In this document: positions 38,481-51,015 of the stretch, one piece after another
How positions within the stretch are numbered: position 1 is the first letter of the stretch
How the letters are laid out: each line of letters starts with the position of its first letter
DNA from: Anticarsia gemmatalis
Taxonomy: Eukaryota > Arthropoda > Insecta > Lepidoptera > Erebidae
DNA length: 64,000 nucleotides
NCBI RefSeq assembly: GCF_050436995.1
Contig: NC_134756.1
Span: 4,402,001 to 4,466,000, forward strand
Direction: 5' to 3'
The notes under the pieces: model-generated
What the model saw: the letters and a program-made list of their open reading frames with translations, nothing else
Told to the model about the DNA's origin: nothing
Database searches by the model: none
Translations under genes and position numbers: made by a program

Positions 38481-41400
38481 TGCTTCTGTTAAAATAACAG
38501 GAATAATTTTAGATTTAAAAGTTATTAAGAATATAAGCTAACATTAGCTGCAATTTTGGTGTAAGTTGTAACAGAAAAAACATTTAGTTTTTGGTTAGTC
38601 TATGTCAGTATTTGAAACTACAGTTTATTTATTATTTTAAATTAATATCTGTACTTGAAACCATATAAGACCAATGCTTTAGATCTGAAAAATATTTTCA
38701 CGCAAGCAACACAGGTATTGAGCAATATTAACAAAGACTGAAATGTTTATGCATATTTTTACTTTTGGAAATACTCCTTAAATGTATAAGCAGGTTTAAA
38801 AACTACAGTTTAAGATAATAGAAAATTATGAATATTTAGTATATAGGTCAAAATAATAACGGTTAGCTGCCCTAAACATAAAATTAGAACAAAATCAAGT
38901 CATTATCCTCGCAGTGTTTAGTGCACGTCGCACCTTACAACAAAACGTCTCCCTTTCACCTTCTACTTTCGCTTGGATAATCTTATTTTTACTTCAGCCA
39001 ACGTGCTATAATCCTTCTAACGAATGCAATAAGGTCCAAACTCCAACGACAAACGAACAGGAGTTAAAATGTATTACCTTTTATTGTGATCCTCAACAGG
39101 GATTAAGAGAGAGCGCGGTTTTGAATTTTGATTCGGATTGTAGCGCTCAACTTGGCCATTCAAATTAGACCTCTCACGGATTATTTGTTGGCCCTTTTCT
39201 AATCTGATCATAGAGGGAGATAGGGGGGAGGGGTAGGTCAAGTTATATTGGTTTATTCGTAACTATGCACACCTATTTTGCCTATTGCTTTGATTACATT
39301 CTACGGAATGGTCTTTAATGAAGATTTTGAATGTTGGAGGCGTGGTTTGTGATGTTTAGAGACTTAAGCAGCACTGTTATTGTGTATTTTGTACAATTTC
39401 AAGTGAGTATGATCTTTTGTGATTACTGTTTAGCCCGCTAGAGGGTTAGTATTTTATGTAAGACGACTAAGTCTGATAGTGTTGTTACAAAGTTGACTGT
39501 AATTGTATACTGAGGATTAGAAACTAGATCGTCGTTTGAATAATGTTATGTGTATTATATTTTGTAAGTGTGTCAGGGCAAAATAATTTTACGAAAACTG
39601 TACAGCTTAACAGTTGCTGAGTAGTGAGTAAAATATTGTCGGACTTGGGAATCAAACCGGAATTACAAGCCGTTCTATTACTTGTAAGAACATACTTCTC
39701 TAAACGAATTGTTTGTTTATAACCATTCGCCGAATCTCTTCGTTTTATATTTCTCAATAGTAGTTATAATTTATTACTGACTGCATTATACAGTAATTTG
39801 CTTTATATTTATCTTAAAAGTAGCATATACCTTTTTTTTCAGTTTTTTGTTTGAGAGATGATTTCATATTTACCCTGAGTGAAATATGGCATCTCTTCCT
39901 CGAGACTTAGTTAAAAAATTAAAAATTAGTCCAGAAACTTGTAACTTATATACCTTCAACGTTCATAACTTAACCGGTTATACCGTCGCGTGGTCTGTAT
40001 GACCAGTTATTAGGGCGTTTTAACCCTTTCACAACCCCCGGTACAAAGTGACCTCTTCGACCCATTTCCCCGTTTTTCTAAATCCAACCCTCCGTCGCGT
40101 GTTTGTGGGGTAAAAAACGTTATTTTCTCATAATAATAAAGTTTTTATTATTTATTGTGAAACATATGTCCTCGCCAGTTATTTTTATTGATAGTGTTGA
40201 TGGCTGATAAATTATTAGTTTAGAATTGGTGTATTGATGTTTTAGGGTTAAGGGTTTGAGAGAAATGTGTTGTTTGGGTAATAATGTTGTTAGCAGTCCT
40301 TGTTCATTATTATTACTACGAATAATATAGGTTAAAGAAATTAAAACATATTTTTACTTTTTGTTTAATTTTAATAAATTATGTGCAGTCTTAATTTTAG
40401 TTACCGTGATCATAATGATGATATTATGAAGATTTTCCCATAAGGATAGAGGCCAGAAAATTAAAAGTATTATTATCAAATTTATTTCGTTTAGAAAGTT
40501 AAGTTTCATAGAATTTAGATTACTGAACACATACGCCACCGTAGACTACATCACACCAAATCAACTGTTTTTCTTTAATGCAATTAAAGTACGAGATACA
40601 AATAGTTAACAAAAGTTACGTTACTCGTACTCAACTTGTATTTGTGCATATTACCCGTAATAAAATTATTAAACTATTTATTTAAAAAATCACTTGGTGG
40701 ACACAAAAATCTGGTAGCACAAGACTGAATTATATTTTTGCAAGTTATGTGCTGGTGATCAAAAACCCTTACTGCCCATATGTCTATTTTACAAAGAATA
40801 ACACTATAAATTGAATTTATGAATGCAAACTAGAAACTTGTTTTACAACTGGACCCTACACTTGCGAAATGCATTGCAAAAAAATTGCATTGTTCAAAAT
40901 GGCAGATGGTTTGTGTTATAATTGTGATATTATTATAATCTGGACTTTCTAACGGTCATTTTTAATATTTGATATAAAAAATAAGAGAGGCAGGAGATGA
41001 ATGAAAAATATTGATTTTGCTTTTTAAATAATAAATAAAAAAAAAATCTAGTTGCATTAATAAATATAATTCTAAAAATAGATTTTTAAGTAAGGTACGG
41101 TTTTTTTATTATATCAATTCTATAAAAACCTTGCTCTTAGCTATTCTAAGCATTCCTTTATTGATATAAGCTTGATAAATATCTAGACAAGCACATAACA
41201 CACAAGTATTATAAATTAACGGATTGTGAGTATTTTTATTCTACCGTGAGTTTTTTTATTAATTAAATGTGTTCAGAAAAAGTAATATTGATAACTATTT
41301 AATAAGAATTGTGACATTTGATTCTAATCTTAAGTTATACGAGACTGCAACTAATTATTATGACTTAAGCCCTACTATTATTTTATTCTTTATTACTCAA

Positions 41401-41810
41401 TTAAGAATGAAAACAAATTTAACTTTACTTTATCGATCACTAACACCAATTACGAATTTAAAAACGACTAACCTCGAAAAAACATCAACACAACTTTTAC
41501 ATAAAATAAAACTACACAATCGATCAATAATGAGAATGTCCCCAATTCTGACCGCTGTCCACACGGTGGGCGGGGCCACTGGTCACTGAGCCCACTTGTG
41601 ATTGGTCAGTGAGTGGACGCGTGCACTCGTTGATAACCGGTCAGTGCGAGAGGGGTTATTCTCATATAAGCTGGGTCCAGTTGGAATGTTTCATTGGGAT
41701 ATTTTTTAGCTTATTAGATTGTAGTATTTTGTTTTGTTGTGGATTCTTATAGGATTTATAATAACGTTTTTAATTAAAATATAGGATAGCATTATCATAT
41801 TATCCTACTA

Positions 41811-42030
41811 CCTCCGTGGCGCAGTGGTTTAGGTCACCACGCCGATACCACTGCGTCGGGAGGTCGTGGGTTCGATTCCCACACGGAGCAATTATTTGTG
41901 CGATCCACAAATAATTGTTTCGGGTCTGGTTGTGCTTTGTGTCCATTGTTTGTATGTTTGTAAAAGTCCCCGCGACACAAGAGCAATTCTTAGTGCTGGA
42001 GTTGTCTTTTTCAAAAAGAAAAAGAAAAGA
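41811..42030 (+). mobile_element. tRNA-derived SINE, family 1, near-complete copy
   Basis: Starts with a tRNA-like head CCTCCGTGGCGCAGTGGTTT: an A box (TGGCGCAGTGG), then GGTTCGATTCC as the B box, with CTCCGTG...CACGGAG pairing like an acceptor stem. It is followed by a tRNA-unrelated body (TTATTTGTGCGATCCACAA, CGCGACACAAGAGCAATTC) and an A/G-rich tail after GTTGTC. The same head and body recur at 29643..29838 and 55825..56062 on the other strand, which is why it is called a SINE and not a tRNA gene. Pol III transcription is expected from A and B boxes. The open frame running through it is not a protein gene. Confidence 0.9.
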
Positions 42031-42972
42031 ATTATAGTTTGTCCACAGTTAGGCAATTGGGGAAACGTGTTACAGATACTAGAGCTCAAGTACAAGAAAA
42101 CTAACCATAATATAGAGCAAATTAATAGTTTGAAATCATTTAATATAATAGCAAGATCTACTCATTTTTAGCTTCAATAATAATAATTTTAACAATTCCA
42201 ATTAAACATACGTAAGTGTGGCACTGACTTTATTTTAGTTTGTTTCTTGTTAGAAGAAACTGTCAAATAAATTTAATTTTATATTTACTCGATTTAGTAA
42301 CACAAAAGCAAATTACTTCATTTAAATGAAAGTAACATCCACCTACATTTTCTGTTGCTATTTGTTTTGTCACATATAAAGAAAACATGTAGTATGATGA
42401 AAAAATATATTTTTTTCTATTTAATTAAACCTGCTATGAATTTATAATTTATTTTATTAATTATTAAATTCCCTCCTCAATTACTTGACAAGCGAAATTT
42501 GTTTTACAATTTCATAAAAAATAAAATCTTTGAATTTGGAAAAAATATGTTTTAAAATGAAAATTATAGATTTTATTGAGGTACCTGCATCGCTTTGACA
42601 CTTTAATTAACAGATAAGTTATCTGCCACTCTCATATAAACTGTGAAACTGATATTTTTTTATTGTTGTTCATTCAAAAGTCATCGAAATATATCTCATA
42701 TCTACACATTACAAATGTATTCCACTGCAATACAAAGTAGGTACAAACAAGTGAATAAAACATAGGTACGTACAAAGTTAGCAGCGCTATTAAGACGGAG
42801 TACCTGTGGTCAGCCCCCAGAGACACTCACGTAGATAAAACTTGTACCACCATCTGGAACATTTCGACTGCATTCGTTAATAAATAAATACATTTCTTGG
42901 CCAGAATTATTTAATATAAAACCATTTCTTAACTTATATTTCTTAACTACTTTATCGTTTTAATACACTAAG
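42031..42972. other. AT-rich spacer
   Basis: Between the SINE and the GC-rich foldback element. Only a moderately complex patch at 42775..42870 (CAGCGCTATTAAGACGGAG) stands out. No gene seen. Confidence 0.6.
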
Positions 42973-43323
42973 TGCTCATTCACGTTGACTCGCGGGCGCG
43001 GTGGCGGGCGCGGTCGCGAAATATCAAACATATGGCGATGTACCGAAGTGTTCACGTACAAACCGTTCGCGCGGTCTAAGTCGCGGGCGAGCTAGCGGCG
43101 TCGCGCGCGGCCCGCGTGGCGGGCTCGCGCCAATATCAAACAAGTGAAGATGTTCGTGTGTGTTCACGTCGAACTAGCGGTGGCGGGCGCGATGTCAAGT
43201 AAGATCAACCAGTTTGAGCCAGTTTGAGCCAAACGCCCGCCTGGCGGCCAACGTGAACACAAATCGCCACGTCCCCGCGACCGCGCCCGCCACCGCGCCC
43301 GCGAGTTCCAACGTGAACAAGCA
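42973..43323. mobile_element. GC-rich foldback (MITE-like) element with target duplication
   Basis: 351 bp of very GC-rich sequence in AT-rich surroundings. The left end TGCTCATTCACGTTG plus CTCGCGGGCGCGGTGGCGGG is matched in reverse at the right end (TGCTTGTTCACGTTGG plus CTCGCGGGCGCGGTGGCGGG), giving terminal inverted repeats of about 45 bp. CTAAG flanks both sides (42968..42972 and 43324..43328; the match extends to CACTAAG), a likely 5-bp target duplication. Inside, a module beginning AATATCAAACA and leading to GTGTTCACGT occurs at 43020 and 43131. No transposase. The open frame across its right half is an effect of high GC. Confidence 0.75.
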
Positions 43324-43363
43324 CTAAGACATCTATTGTCACAAAAATAAGCAAAGAGCGTTA

Positions 43364-43515
43364 CATGCAAGGTTCGTGACTGGCAGAGGCGTACAAAATG
43401 TTGAATTTAAAACATCAGTGATCTTATAGCTATTTCAAAAAGTTAGTAGATAGCAGTGCATGCATGGCTCGCGGTTGGTAAAGTTGTACAAATGTTACCA
43501 TTTAAAACGTCCGTG
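43364..43515. repeat. Diverged tandem duplication, period 95 bp
   Basis: CATGCAAGGTTCGTGACTGG...TTTAAAACATCAGTGA at 43364 aligns with CATGCATGGCTCGCGGTTGG...TTTAAAACGTCCGTGA at 43459. It lies just right of the GC-rich foldback element. Confidence 0.5.
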
Positions 43516-44429
43516 ACAGTGACAGGCATATATATACATATATGCATCTGACGATAGCCTGTTTAATTCAGGTACCTACTTAATTTTAAAAATGTACAAA
43601 ATTATTACCGTGATAAATACTATAACTCCTCCCTCATTTAAAAAACAAAGTCAATTTTTTACTTTATAGTGTAGAGTAGATTAAACCCAGAAGCAAATGT
43701 TTTTTTTTTTGATGTATGTGTAAATGTGTTCACATAAATATTATTAAAAAAACAATAATTGTAATCAGTATGAATTAAAAAGAATGCGTGCATCAATACC
43801 CATGTGATATAACATTTGATTATTAAAACCAATTTTGACTCTAACTGTACGTTGAAGCATTTAATTATTATATACAACATACAATAATTTAGAAAATTTA
43901 AGCAGTGGTGCCATCTATAGAGTAAGTTTACTTAGATGATCCTGCCATCTATTGGAATTTCATAGAACTCGGAGCAGAAATCGATAAGCGTTGCAAATTA
44001 TCTTTATTTGACTAGATATTTTTCTGATTGGAATTATAATCGATTATTTAATCGATTCCAATTACTTTTGGTAGGATCGAATCAATTTGGCCGGTCTACA
44101 CATAAATCAAGCAAACTAAATTTTCCGTTTGTAAAAGTTATTTGTTAAAGCTGAAAAACAACAACAAAAATATTAAACGACTTTTTAAAATAAAATTAAA
44201 TAATTATTTACTTTAAATTAAATTCTCTAACACTAGAATGTAATAATGTTGAACTATTTTTGCCTTAACTTTTTACTCCACGGACTTTCTAGCATTTCCT
44301 ACATACTTAATAAGAGTGTTTAATAATTATAACAATATATATAAACTTACTATTGCACTCATGCAACAAAATAAATCACAACAGTGCAATATTTATTTCA
44401 TGCCAAGCCAGAAATACGGCTCACATTGT

Positions 44430-44455
44430 CGCTACTCGACGATAGATGGCGGTAG
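44430..44455 (-). repeat. Reverse copy of the CGCCATCTATCGTCGAGTAG motif
   Basis: GCTACTCGACGATAGATGGCG followed by GTAGAAGCACGCTGG; the reverse complement of the motif near 8237. The flanking bodies are not alike. Confidence 0.5.
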
Positions 44456-45513
44456 AAGCACGCTGGTAGATTATTGTAACTTTCACGCAAGTTTAACGAA
44501 GTTTGAAATAAGGAGAGAGAAAAAGATTACAAGTACAAACTTAACGTTATACTTACGACATTATTTGATTTATCTGTTTAATACAAACAAATAAGATATA
44601 GAACTAGAATATTATTGTTTTACGAATACTGAAAACTGAATCTTGTAAACATTTTACCAAACAAGTTTTGATTGAGTAGCACATTCTGCAAATATTATAA
44701 TATTTTTAATGATTTATTTTTTGATTTCGGCTTATCTTTAAATATTGTTTTTTTATTATGATTGGTATATTTACTCACATTAATTGTATCTTAGAGCTCG
44801 ACAGACTATTCTTTTATTATAACATAAGTTATATTTTACCCTTTAAAATAGAGTTCTGATTTAGAATAAATGTCTATTTAATTTTGTTTAATGTATCTCC
44901 GAACTTGTCAATTTTATATTTTCATTCCCAAAAACCCTAAACGAGTACAAATACTGTTAACTTATACTTTACGGTAAAATGTCATAATTACACGTAGAGA
45001 AATCGTAGTCGTTGTTACCATTGATAATTATTATTTCACTTCGAAACCAGCTGGTAAGTGGTATTGCTATAAACTTACCTTGGTGTAGATTTTTTAAAGT
45101 GTATCTAAATAAATTCCTATCTTCAAATATGTAGTTCGGTCCTAAAATAACGAAACGTTTTGATTAAACCTTAAAAAGTTTAAAACATCGTTTGACTGTT
45201 TTGTTCATTGGGATTCAGAGAGTAAGCATCCTGTTTTTGAAACCCACAATATGTATTACTCGTACCCATGTAGTAGTACTCGTATAATTTTAATGTTAAA
45301 TAAACATAAAATCCAGTTCATAAGGTTTAAATAATTATATTTGATACTAGTTTATGGCTTCAGCCTAATTCGTCTAATTTGACATACTACGGTACATGAT
45401 GTTTACTTACTTTTGCTCTTAATATAACGAAGAAGGAATTCATATTCAGGATCACCACTTTTTCAATGCTATGATTTAACAAAAGGAATCAATTCAAAAT
45501 CTGTGATTTTACG

Positions 45514-45612
45514 TAGGTGTGGATGTGAATGAAGCAAGAGAAGTTTCTAAGGATCGTACCAATTGGTGTTCTCTGGCCTCTGCCTGCCCCTATGGGAGAA
45601 AGCCGTGATTTG
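45514..45612 (-). repeat. Dispersed repeat, copy of the 9205 family
   Basis: Plus-strand text GCAAGAGAAGTTTCTAAGGA, TCGTACCAATTGGTG and CTCTGCCTGCCCCTATGGGA is the reverse of the 9205 copy in the same order. A truncated fragment. Confidence 0.55.
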
Positions 45613-47795
45613 TTAACTTTATTTATTATCACAACTTTATAATTTTTGTGATTGAAATACATATAGAATATATACTTGCCTGATTTCAAATACACTGTTA
45701 GCGCGCCTAGTATAGTGGAGATCAAGAAATGAATATTCTAGCTTATTAACCTCACGTTACAAAAGAAAAGTACGGAAATTAAGTTCTAAACGTGCCTCCT
45801 TTTTGTCTTCAAAGTCGAAAAGGTAAAGCATCTGCCGAATATATCAAATGTTGCATCGACTCCGCAATTAACTATGTTTCTATTAGTAAATGCGAAATGA
45901 ATCGTTATCACCACAAATATAACCAGCAAAAATTCTGCCCTCTTATCATTCAAATCTTATAATTTCAGTATACGCACATCTCTATCTGCTTAGTTAATAC
46001 TTACCATGCAACGATATTCACGGTATAGCCAGGCATATAGGCGCATTACACCCGATGATTTGCAATCTTGCATCAAGATGGCAGAAGTTTAAGGCCGCTG
46101 CCCAGCACTGGCATGACGCAGGCTAGCAGTAACAGTAATACCTCTCTTACCCTAAAGACCTTCCTACGCTACCGAAGGCAAGAGATCTATCGTAAAATAA
46201 TAATATTCGATGACGTATCGTGAGTCTCTTATTATCATTCTGTTTCTATTCGTTACATATAAAAATATATGCATGGCCATTCGTTGCGAATACCTCAAAC
46301 TCTATGACCAAACATAAATAAATTGGTATCATATACAAACTATTTCACCTTTCACAGAACGGTAGCAGTCTCCAATAGAGTCGTTTTCTTTCGAAGAAAT
46401 CTCCTTAGGTATAGTGCTTGAATTTTCTAAATATAAGATTCTACGTTTTCTATAAATTGTTTTTCACATCATCATCACATTTTCTCAAACTTGATATTAT
46501 CATTTAAACGCGATACAATGATTTGAATTGACTAACAGCTTTAATACAATTTTTATTACAAACCTTTGTTACGTTCACTTCCTAGCTTTTCATCATGTTT
46601 CAGCATCAATAAGCAAAATATAGTGTCGTGTTGAGGTTTCATATTGAGAAAATTAAAATAAAATAGTTCCTTAATAAATTCATTTATTGTTGCGTTTTTT
46701 CTCCATCTTATGATCTACCAAGTTGATCTAGGCACTGATTTTATCATAGTATACATATTTAGCTGTAGTATATAAGTGTAGTGGGGTTGTGAGTTCAGTT
46801 CTCTCACTAGAAACAAATATTTGTATAATTAAGGAACGAATTGTTGAAATTTATCAATTTCAAATACAAAAATTAATTATACAATATCTAGACATTGTAT
46901 TTGTATTTGTGTACTGGATTGCTTAGGTCAGTGTGACATAAGCAATAATTATAAAAGTAACGTTCTTTTAGAGTTACGTTCTCTGTTCGACACATGATTT
47001 GCTAGGAAACAGATCTTTTTATTTCCAAGTGTTGTAAAGAACAAATATAGTGAGTTTGGTTGAAACATGAACTTTTGCATTTCATTTTAGAACATCCACA
47101 ACCCAATTTGCAACACAAATTGCAAATTCCTAATCAATGTCATTTGTATTTGTAAGTCTACAATAAGACGTAATCATTGAAACTGTCCAAAATATAATGC
47201 TTCGTAGAATTAAAATTGTTGATACTAAAGTTCATTTATTTGAACTTTTTGTATTGTGTACCTCAAAGCCGGTTTCATCTCTTATGGGTAAGCTATACAA
47301 TGGATAAATTATCAGAAGAAGTATTTAAAAAGTTAATAAGTTAGGTGTCCACAGGTGATGAAGCCGGATTTATTCAATTACCAGGTAAAATCAAACAACA
47401 CAATTGATTAACAAATCGTGGATATTTATTGAAATAAAAATAATAAAAATGAAAAATAATAAAAACAGTTCATCTTTCACGTAGTTACACAATAAAATTT
47501 GTCTTAGTTTTTTCTCTATTTTGTCTCCAATCGTCGTCCTGTCCATTTGCTTCACACATTTATTATGAGATTATGTAACAATTTAATCGAAAAAATAATC
47601 ACAATTTTAAAATTTTACAATCTAACATTGTCTAAAGTTACCAACCACACAACGAAATCTTGATAACATTAATTGGTTCTGACTGTACAATTTTGATACA
47701 CTTTTAAAGGTAATGTCATGAGATTACATAAAAATATTTTTACCAAGCAACCATTATGACATTTAATTTATAAAATAATTGCTTGAAAAAATATT

Positions 47796-49015
47796 TTTAT
47801 TTCACAAATGGGTGTTGGCGAAATTGCAAGGGCCCGTTGAGACGGCATTATTAAACATTATGTAGAACATTGTCCGTGTAAACATCGTCTGAAGAGGCCC
47901 TACACATCGAGGAGACAGATATGGACGACAAAATGTTTCTATTATAATTTACTTATAATTATCTAATATAAATTCTATTATAATTTACATTAAGTACGTA
48001 TACTGAAAGATTTCACGCTTGGACTAATTTAGGTACGATTGAAATTCAAGGACAAATCATTAAAACAAAACTGGAATATTGTTCAGTCTTAATAAAATAA
48101 CTAGCTTCCACAAAATATAATAGCACATGAACGTATATCCATCTCACAGTGATTGTATTGAATAATTTAATCGCTAAGAAACATACAAGTACCGCGATAC
48201 GAATAACACCTACCATTAATCGATTCCAATTTCGCTTTCTACAATGCTTAAATAAATTATCGATTACAGGAAACTCACCGTTTTCTCACCAAATTTTGTT
48301 ATAATCCTTGAAATGACCCTCTATAAATATGAACATCAATAGGTAGGTACTCGATTTACACAAATAAACTTACATCAAATATTTACACAAGTTTGTTTAT
48401 CTAGGATAGGAAACATTTCGCTTATTATTGTACACGATATACTAAAATTACGAAACAACTTACTCGTCAAACACATACTACATCAAACTATGAAGATCCT
48501 AGAAAATACTGGAAAGAATTCTAATTTAATTGACACTATACAGCTTAATAATAGAGTTATTTAAATCAACATAGCTAACTTTGGCATTGGTTTCCACATT
48601 TTTCTATAAATAAAAAAACATGTCAAAACAAGATCGAAAGTGTAACATAAAACCGCTGACATACCTACAGCCTCCGAACTAAACAAAATGATAGACAACT
48701 AACATCAACGAAGTAACGGTAATCAACACTGTTCAGTACGAGAAGGATATGTCACTTACATTACAGTAACTAAATTAATGCCCTTCGGTGCTTACTTTTG
48801 GGCTCATATTGCAGTGCGTATAAACAATAATTTCGCCAATTCAATTCTTAAGACTAGAAATTGAACAAAGATCGGTCCGACTCCACGCGGCGCGCTGTTC
48901 CGAACTTTCTGGTGTAGTTGCGGAACGCACCGAACACGTGATCAGTGGAGTGACCTTAGAAGATCTGGCTGGGCGGCGCGGGCGGTGGCAGGCGGAGCCC
49001 ACCCCACGGGTAGAG
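47796..49015 (-). other. Likely BCL11 3' UTR
   Basis: Sequence following the TGA on the minus strand. The first 170 bases are GC-rich and then it becomes AT-rich, as 3' UTRs often do. The nearest canonical minus-strand AATAAA I find is at 47801..47796; the variant ATTAAA occurs at 48530..48525. No coding extension is supported: an overlapping open frame crossing the stop (49050..48841) is in another frame and shows no family similarity. The true poly(A) site may lie further left. Confidence 0.35.
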
Positions 49016-51015
49016 TCACGAAGCCTCGTCACGGCACGCGTTAGAGTCATCGGATAGAGCTAAGGGAGCACCATTACTTTGATTCACAACACACTTCCGC
49101 ATGTGCTTCTCTAGCGTCGACGGTACTGAGAACGGCATCTCACAGAACCTGCAACGGTACACGTCCTTACCGAGTCGTCCGTGCGTCTTCATGTGCCGCG
49201 TGAGTTTGGAGCTTTGAGCGCACGCATATGAGCACAGTTCACATTTGTAAGGTTTCTCGCCGGTATGTGACCGCCGATGTACGGTAAGATTCGAGCAATT
49301 CTTGAATACTTTTCCGCAGAACTCGCACGTATCGTTGCGACGTCCATCTTTGGATTTCAAGAGAGGATTTTGCAATAGCCCATTACCACTGTTTTTGAGA
49401 CCGTCGAATATATTGTCAGGCGGTCGCTGCGCATGTAAGGTTGGCAGCCACCATCCTTCGCCTCTATCCATATCCAATTTTATGCGTTTAGAAGCTTCGA
49501 AAGGATTCTCAAAAGGGTTGAATAGAGGATGCGGTTGTGGTGGCATCTTGGCAAATTCCTCTTTTAGACGTAACGCTGCCGTTGGCGGCATGCCATTCGG
49601 TTTGTCACTAGGTGGACCGTTATTGTTGTCTCTATCCTTGGCTAATTGCCATTTCAGCGAGTTTCCAGATTCTTGCAAAGCTTGTTTGAAAGCCTCGCTG
49701 TACTGAGCAATGTTTGACAATCCGAACTTGTCCATTAACTCGCCGACAACGGATGCAGTCGGTGGGTTGCTTGGTAAAGCAGGCGTCTGTTTACGCGGAG
49801 GTGCAGACGGAGCACTGCTGTTTGAAACGGTTAGATCTTCCGCTTCTTCGACATCATCGACATCTTCATTTTCTTCTTCCTCCTCACCATCTAGTTCCTC
49901 ATCTTCCAAGTCATCATCGGAATCATCTTCACCTGTATCACCCCCTGACTCACCATCTTCGGCATTCGCGTCAGGTGCTCTATGAATCTTCATGTGCCTT
50001 TTTAATTTCGACGCTTTCTCGAAAGCCTCGTCGCACTCGGTGCATTTAAAAGGTTTCTCACCAGTATGGGAACGTCGGTGTACAATCAGGTTATTTTCAA
50101 ATCGGAATTTCTTTCCACAGAACTCGCAGGAATGAATAGCTTCATCAGTATTGCGCTTGACGGGTGGCGTCGACGATGGGCGCTCTGAAGGCGGCGCGTC
50201 GGCCGTCAGTGGTTCAGTGCGCCGTTCGGGTGATGTCGAACTGTGCGGCCTCGTCGCTTCACGAGGCGTGTCCACCGTTCCGGGTCCGGCGCCCGCCGGT
50301 GGAGTCTGGCCGACTCGGGAGGGCGACGGGGAAGCGAACGGAGGAGAATGCTTCCTGGGGCTAGGAGAGCTCGAATTGCCTGTGGCCGCCCCTGGACTGG
50401 TCGTACCGGCCAGTTGCCGCAAGCGCTGCGAGTAAAAATCCAGCTGGGGTTCCAATGAAAGAGGTTGGGAGACAGGTGGGGCCCTGTCTCGGCTGGATAT
50501 CGACGTAGGTATTACAGGTGGTCTGTCCGCCGGGGAAGGGAATGCTTGGTGAGGTGGCAGAGAGTTAGCTGCTACAGCAGCCGCTGCCGCCGCCAAGTTG
50601 AGACCATGGTGGCGAAACTGCTCAGAAACGAGCTGTTCCATTCGAAATCGATGGTCATGGTGGTTGGGGCGCGCAAAGAGCGGCGCCGGTGGTACAGAGG
50701 GATGAGCCAGCGGCGGTAGACTGCCGGGCAGAGGCATCCTCAATAAACCACCAACACCGAACGGTGAGTGCATGTCCGGTGGTGGCAGTAGTGGGTGATG
50801 GCGCAAGGTGGGCGGTGGGAGTGGCGCACCAGTGGACGAGCACCCGGAGCTCGAGGAGGAGGTGCTGGACGTCGAGTGGTTTTGTTTGTTGGGCTGCTGC
50901 TGCGGCAGAGCCTCAACATAGATCTTGACACCGTGCACATGTTGCACGTGTTGGAGCAGCCTCCACGCCGAGTGCACGCGAGCCTTGCACGTCGAGCACA
51001 CATAGTTGCTTGGTT
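49016..51015 (-). CDS. Bcl11: BCL11 last coding exon: six zinc fingers, acidic tract, stop
   Basis: 2000-nt terminal coding exon, 665 codons plus TGA. The acceptor is CTCGTTGTCCACAG|AA; the open frame that continues upstream to an ATG at 51085 is intron. In exon residues: finger 2 C6/C9/H22/H27; Pro/Ser/His-rich region with an Ala run at 141-149; LDFYSQRLRQLAG near 191-203; finger pair C296/C299/H312/H316 and C324/C327/H340/H344 with a TGEKPFK linker; acidic Asp/Glu tract about 352-393; NIAQYSEAFKQAL near 434-446 (human MQHFSEAFHQVL); SKRIKLD at 508-514; then the finger triplet C563/C566/H579/H583, C591/C594/H607/H611 and C621/C624/H637/C641. The last finger ends in Cys, where human BCL11A has a His after an added Trp. 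In BCL11 proteins the triplet is the main DNA-contacting module. Confidence 0.97.

Larger units (their letters stand above)
34179..41810. other. Noncoding sequence with islands, hairpins and a duplication
   Basis: Islands at 34530..34830 (ends in the GT repeat), 36010..36210 (TTAATTCATCATCTGAATTG next to GGCCCGGAACGCCCG), 36690..36790, 38155..38275 (TGCAGGCGGCAGTCCGCGGC), and 39115..39235. The section from 40100 to 41500 is very AT-rich. No coding region is supported; the 108-codon minus frame at 34803 is driven by the GT repeat. Confidence 0.55.
43516..47795. other. AT-rich noncoding sequence left of BCL11
   Basis: Mostly AT-rich. A complex patch at 46020..46195 (GCCGCTGCCCAGCACTGGCA) has no open frame and only a chance-level donor-like ATGGTAAGTA on the minus strand. 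It also carries the repeats at 44430 and 45514. It may include the far 3' UTR of BCL11 if the poly(A) site lies beyond 47796. Confidence 0.55.

Noticed and set aside
41811..41890. tRNA gene
   Set aside because: The tRNA-like fold is the head of a SINE; the same body follows in three copies, with A/G-rich tails and mutated loops.
41866..42171. 101-codon frame, with similar frames at 29642..29872 and 55776..56003
   Set aside because: The shared peptide (SNYLCDPQIIVSVLVV-like) is the translation of the SINE body, not a protein family.
43164..43370. 68-codon Arg-rich frame
   Set aside because: Lies in the right half of the GC-rich foldback element; composition effect.
45354..45400. Possible minus-strand Helitron 3' end (ACTAGTTTATGGCTTCAGCC)
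   Set aside because: No matching 5' end and no hairpin; resemblance is only about ten bases.
46020..46195. Possible exon with a donor-like ATGGTAAGTA on the minus strand
   Set aside because: No open frame leads into the donor and no family match; single consensus-like donors are frequent.
48841..49050. 69-codon frame overlapping the BCL11 stop
   Set aside because: Different frame, Arg-rich by GC composition, no similarity to BCL11 C-termini, no splice support.
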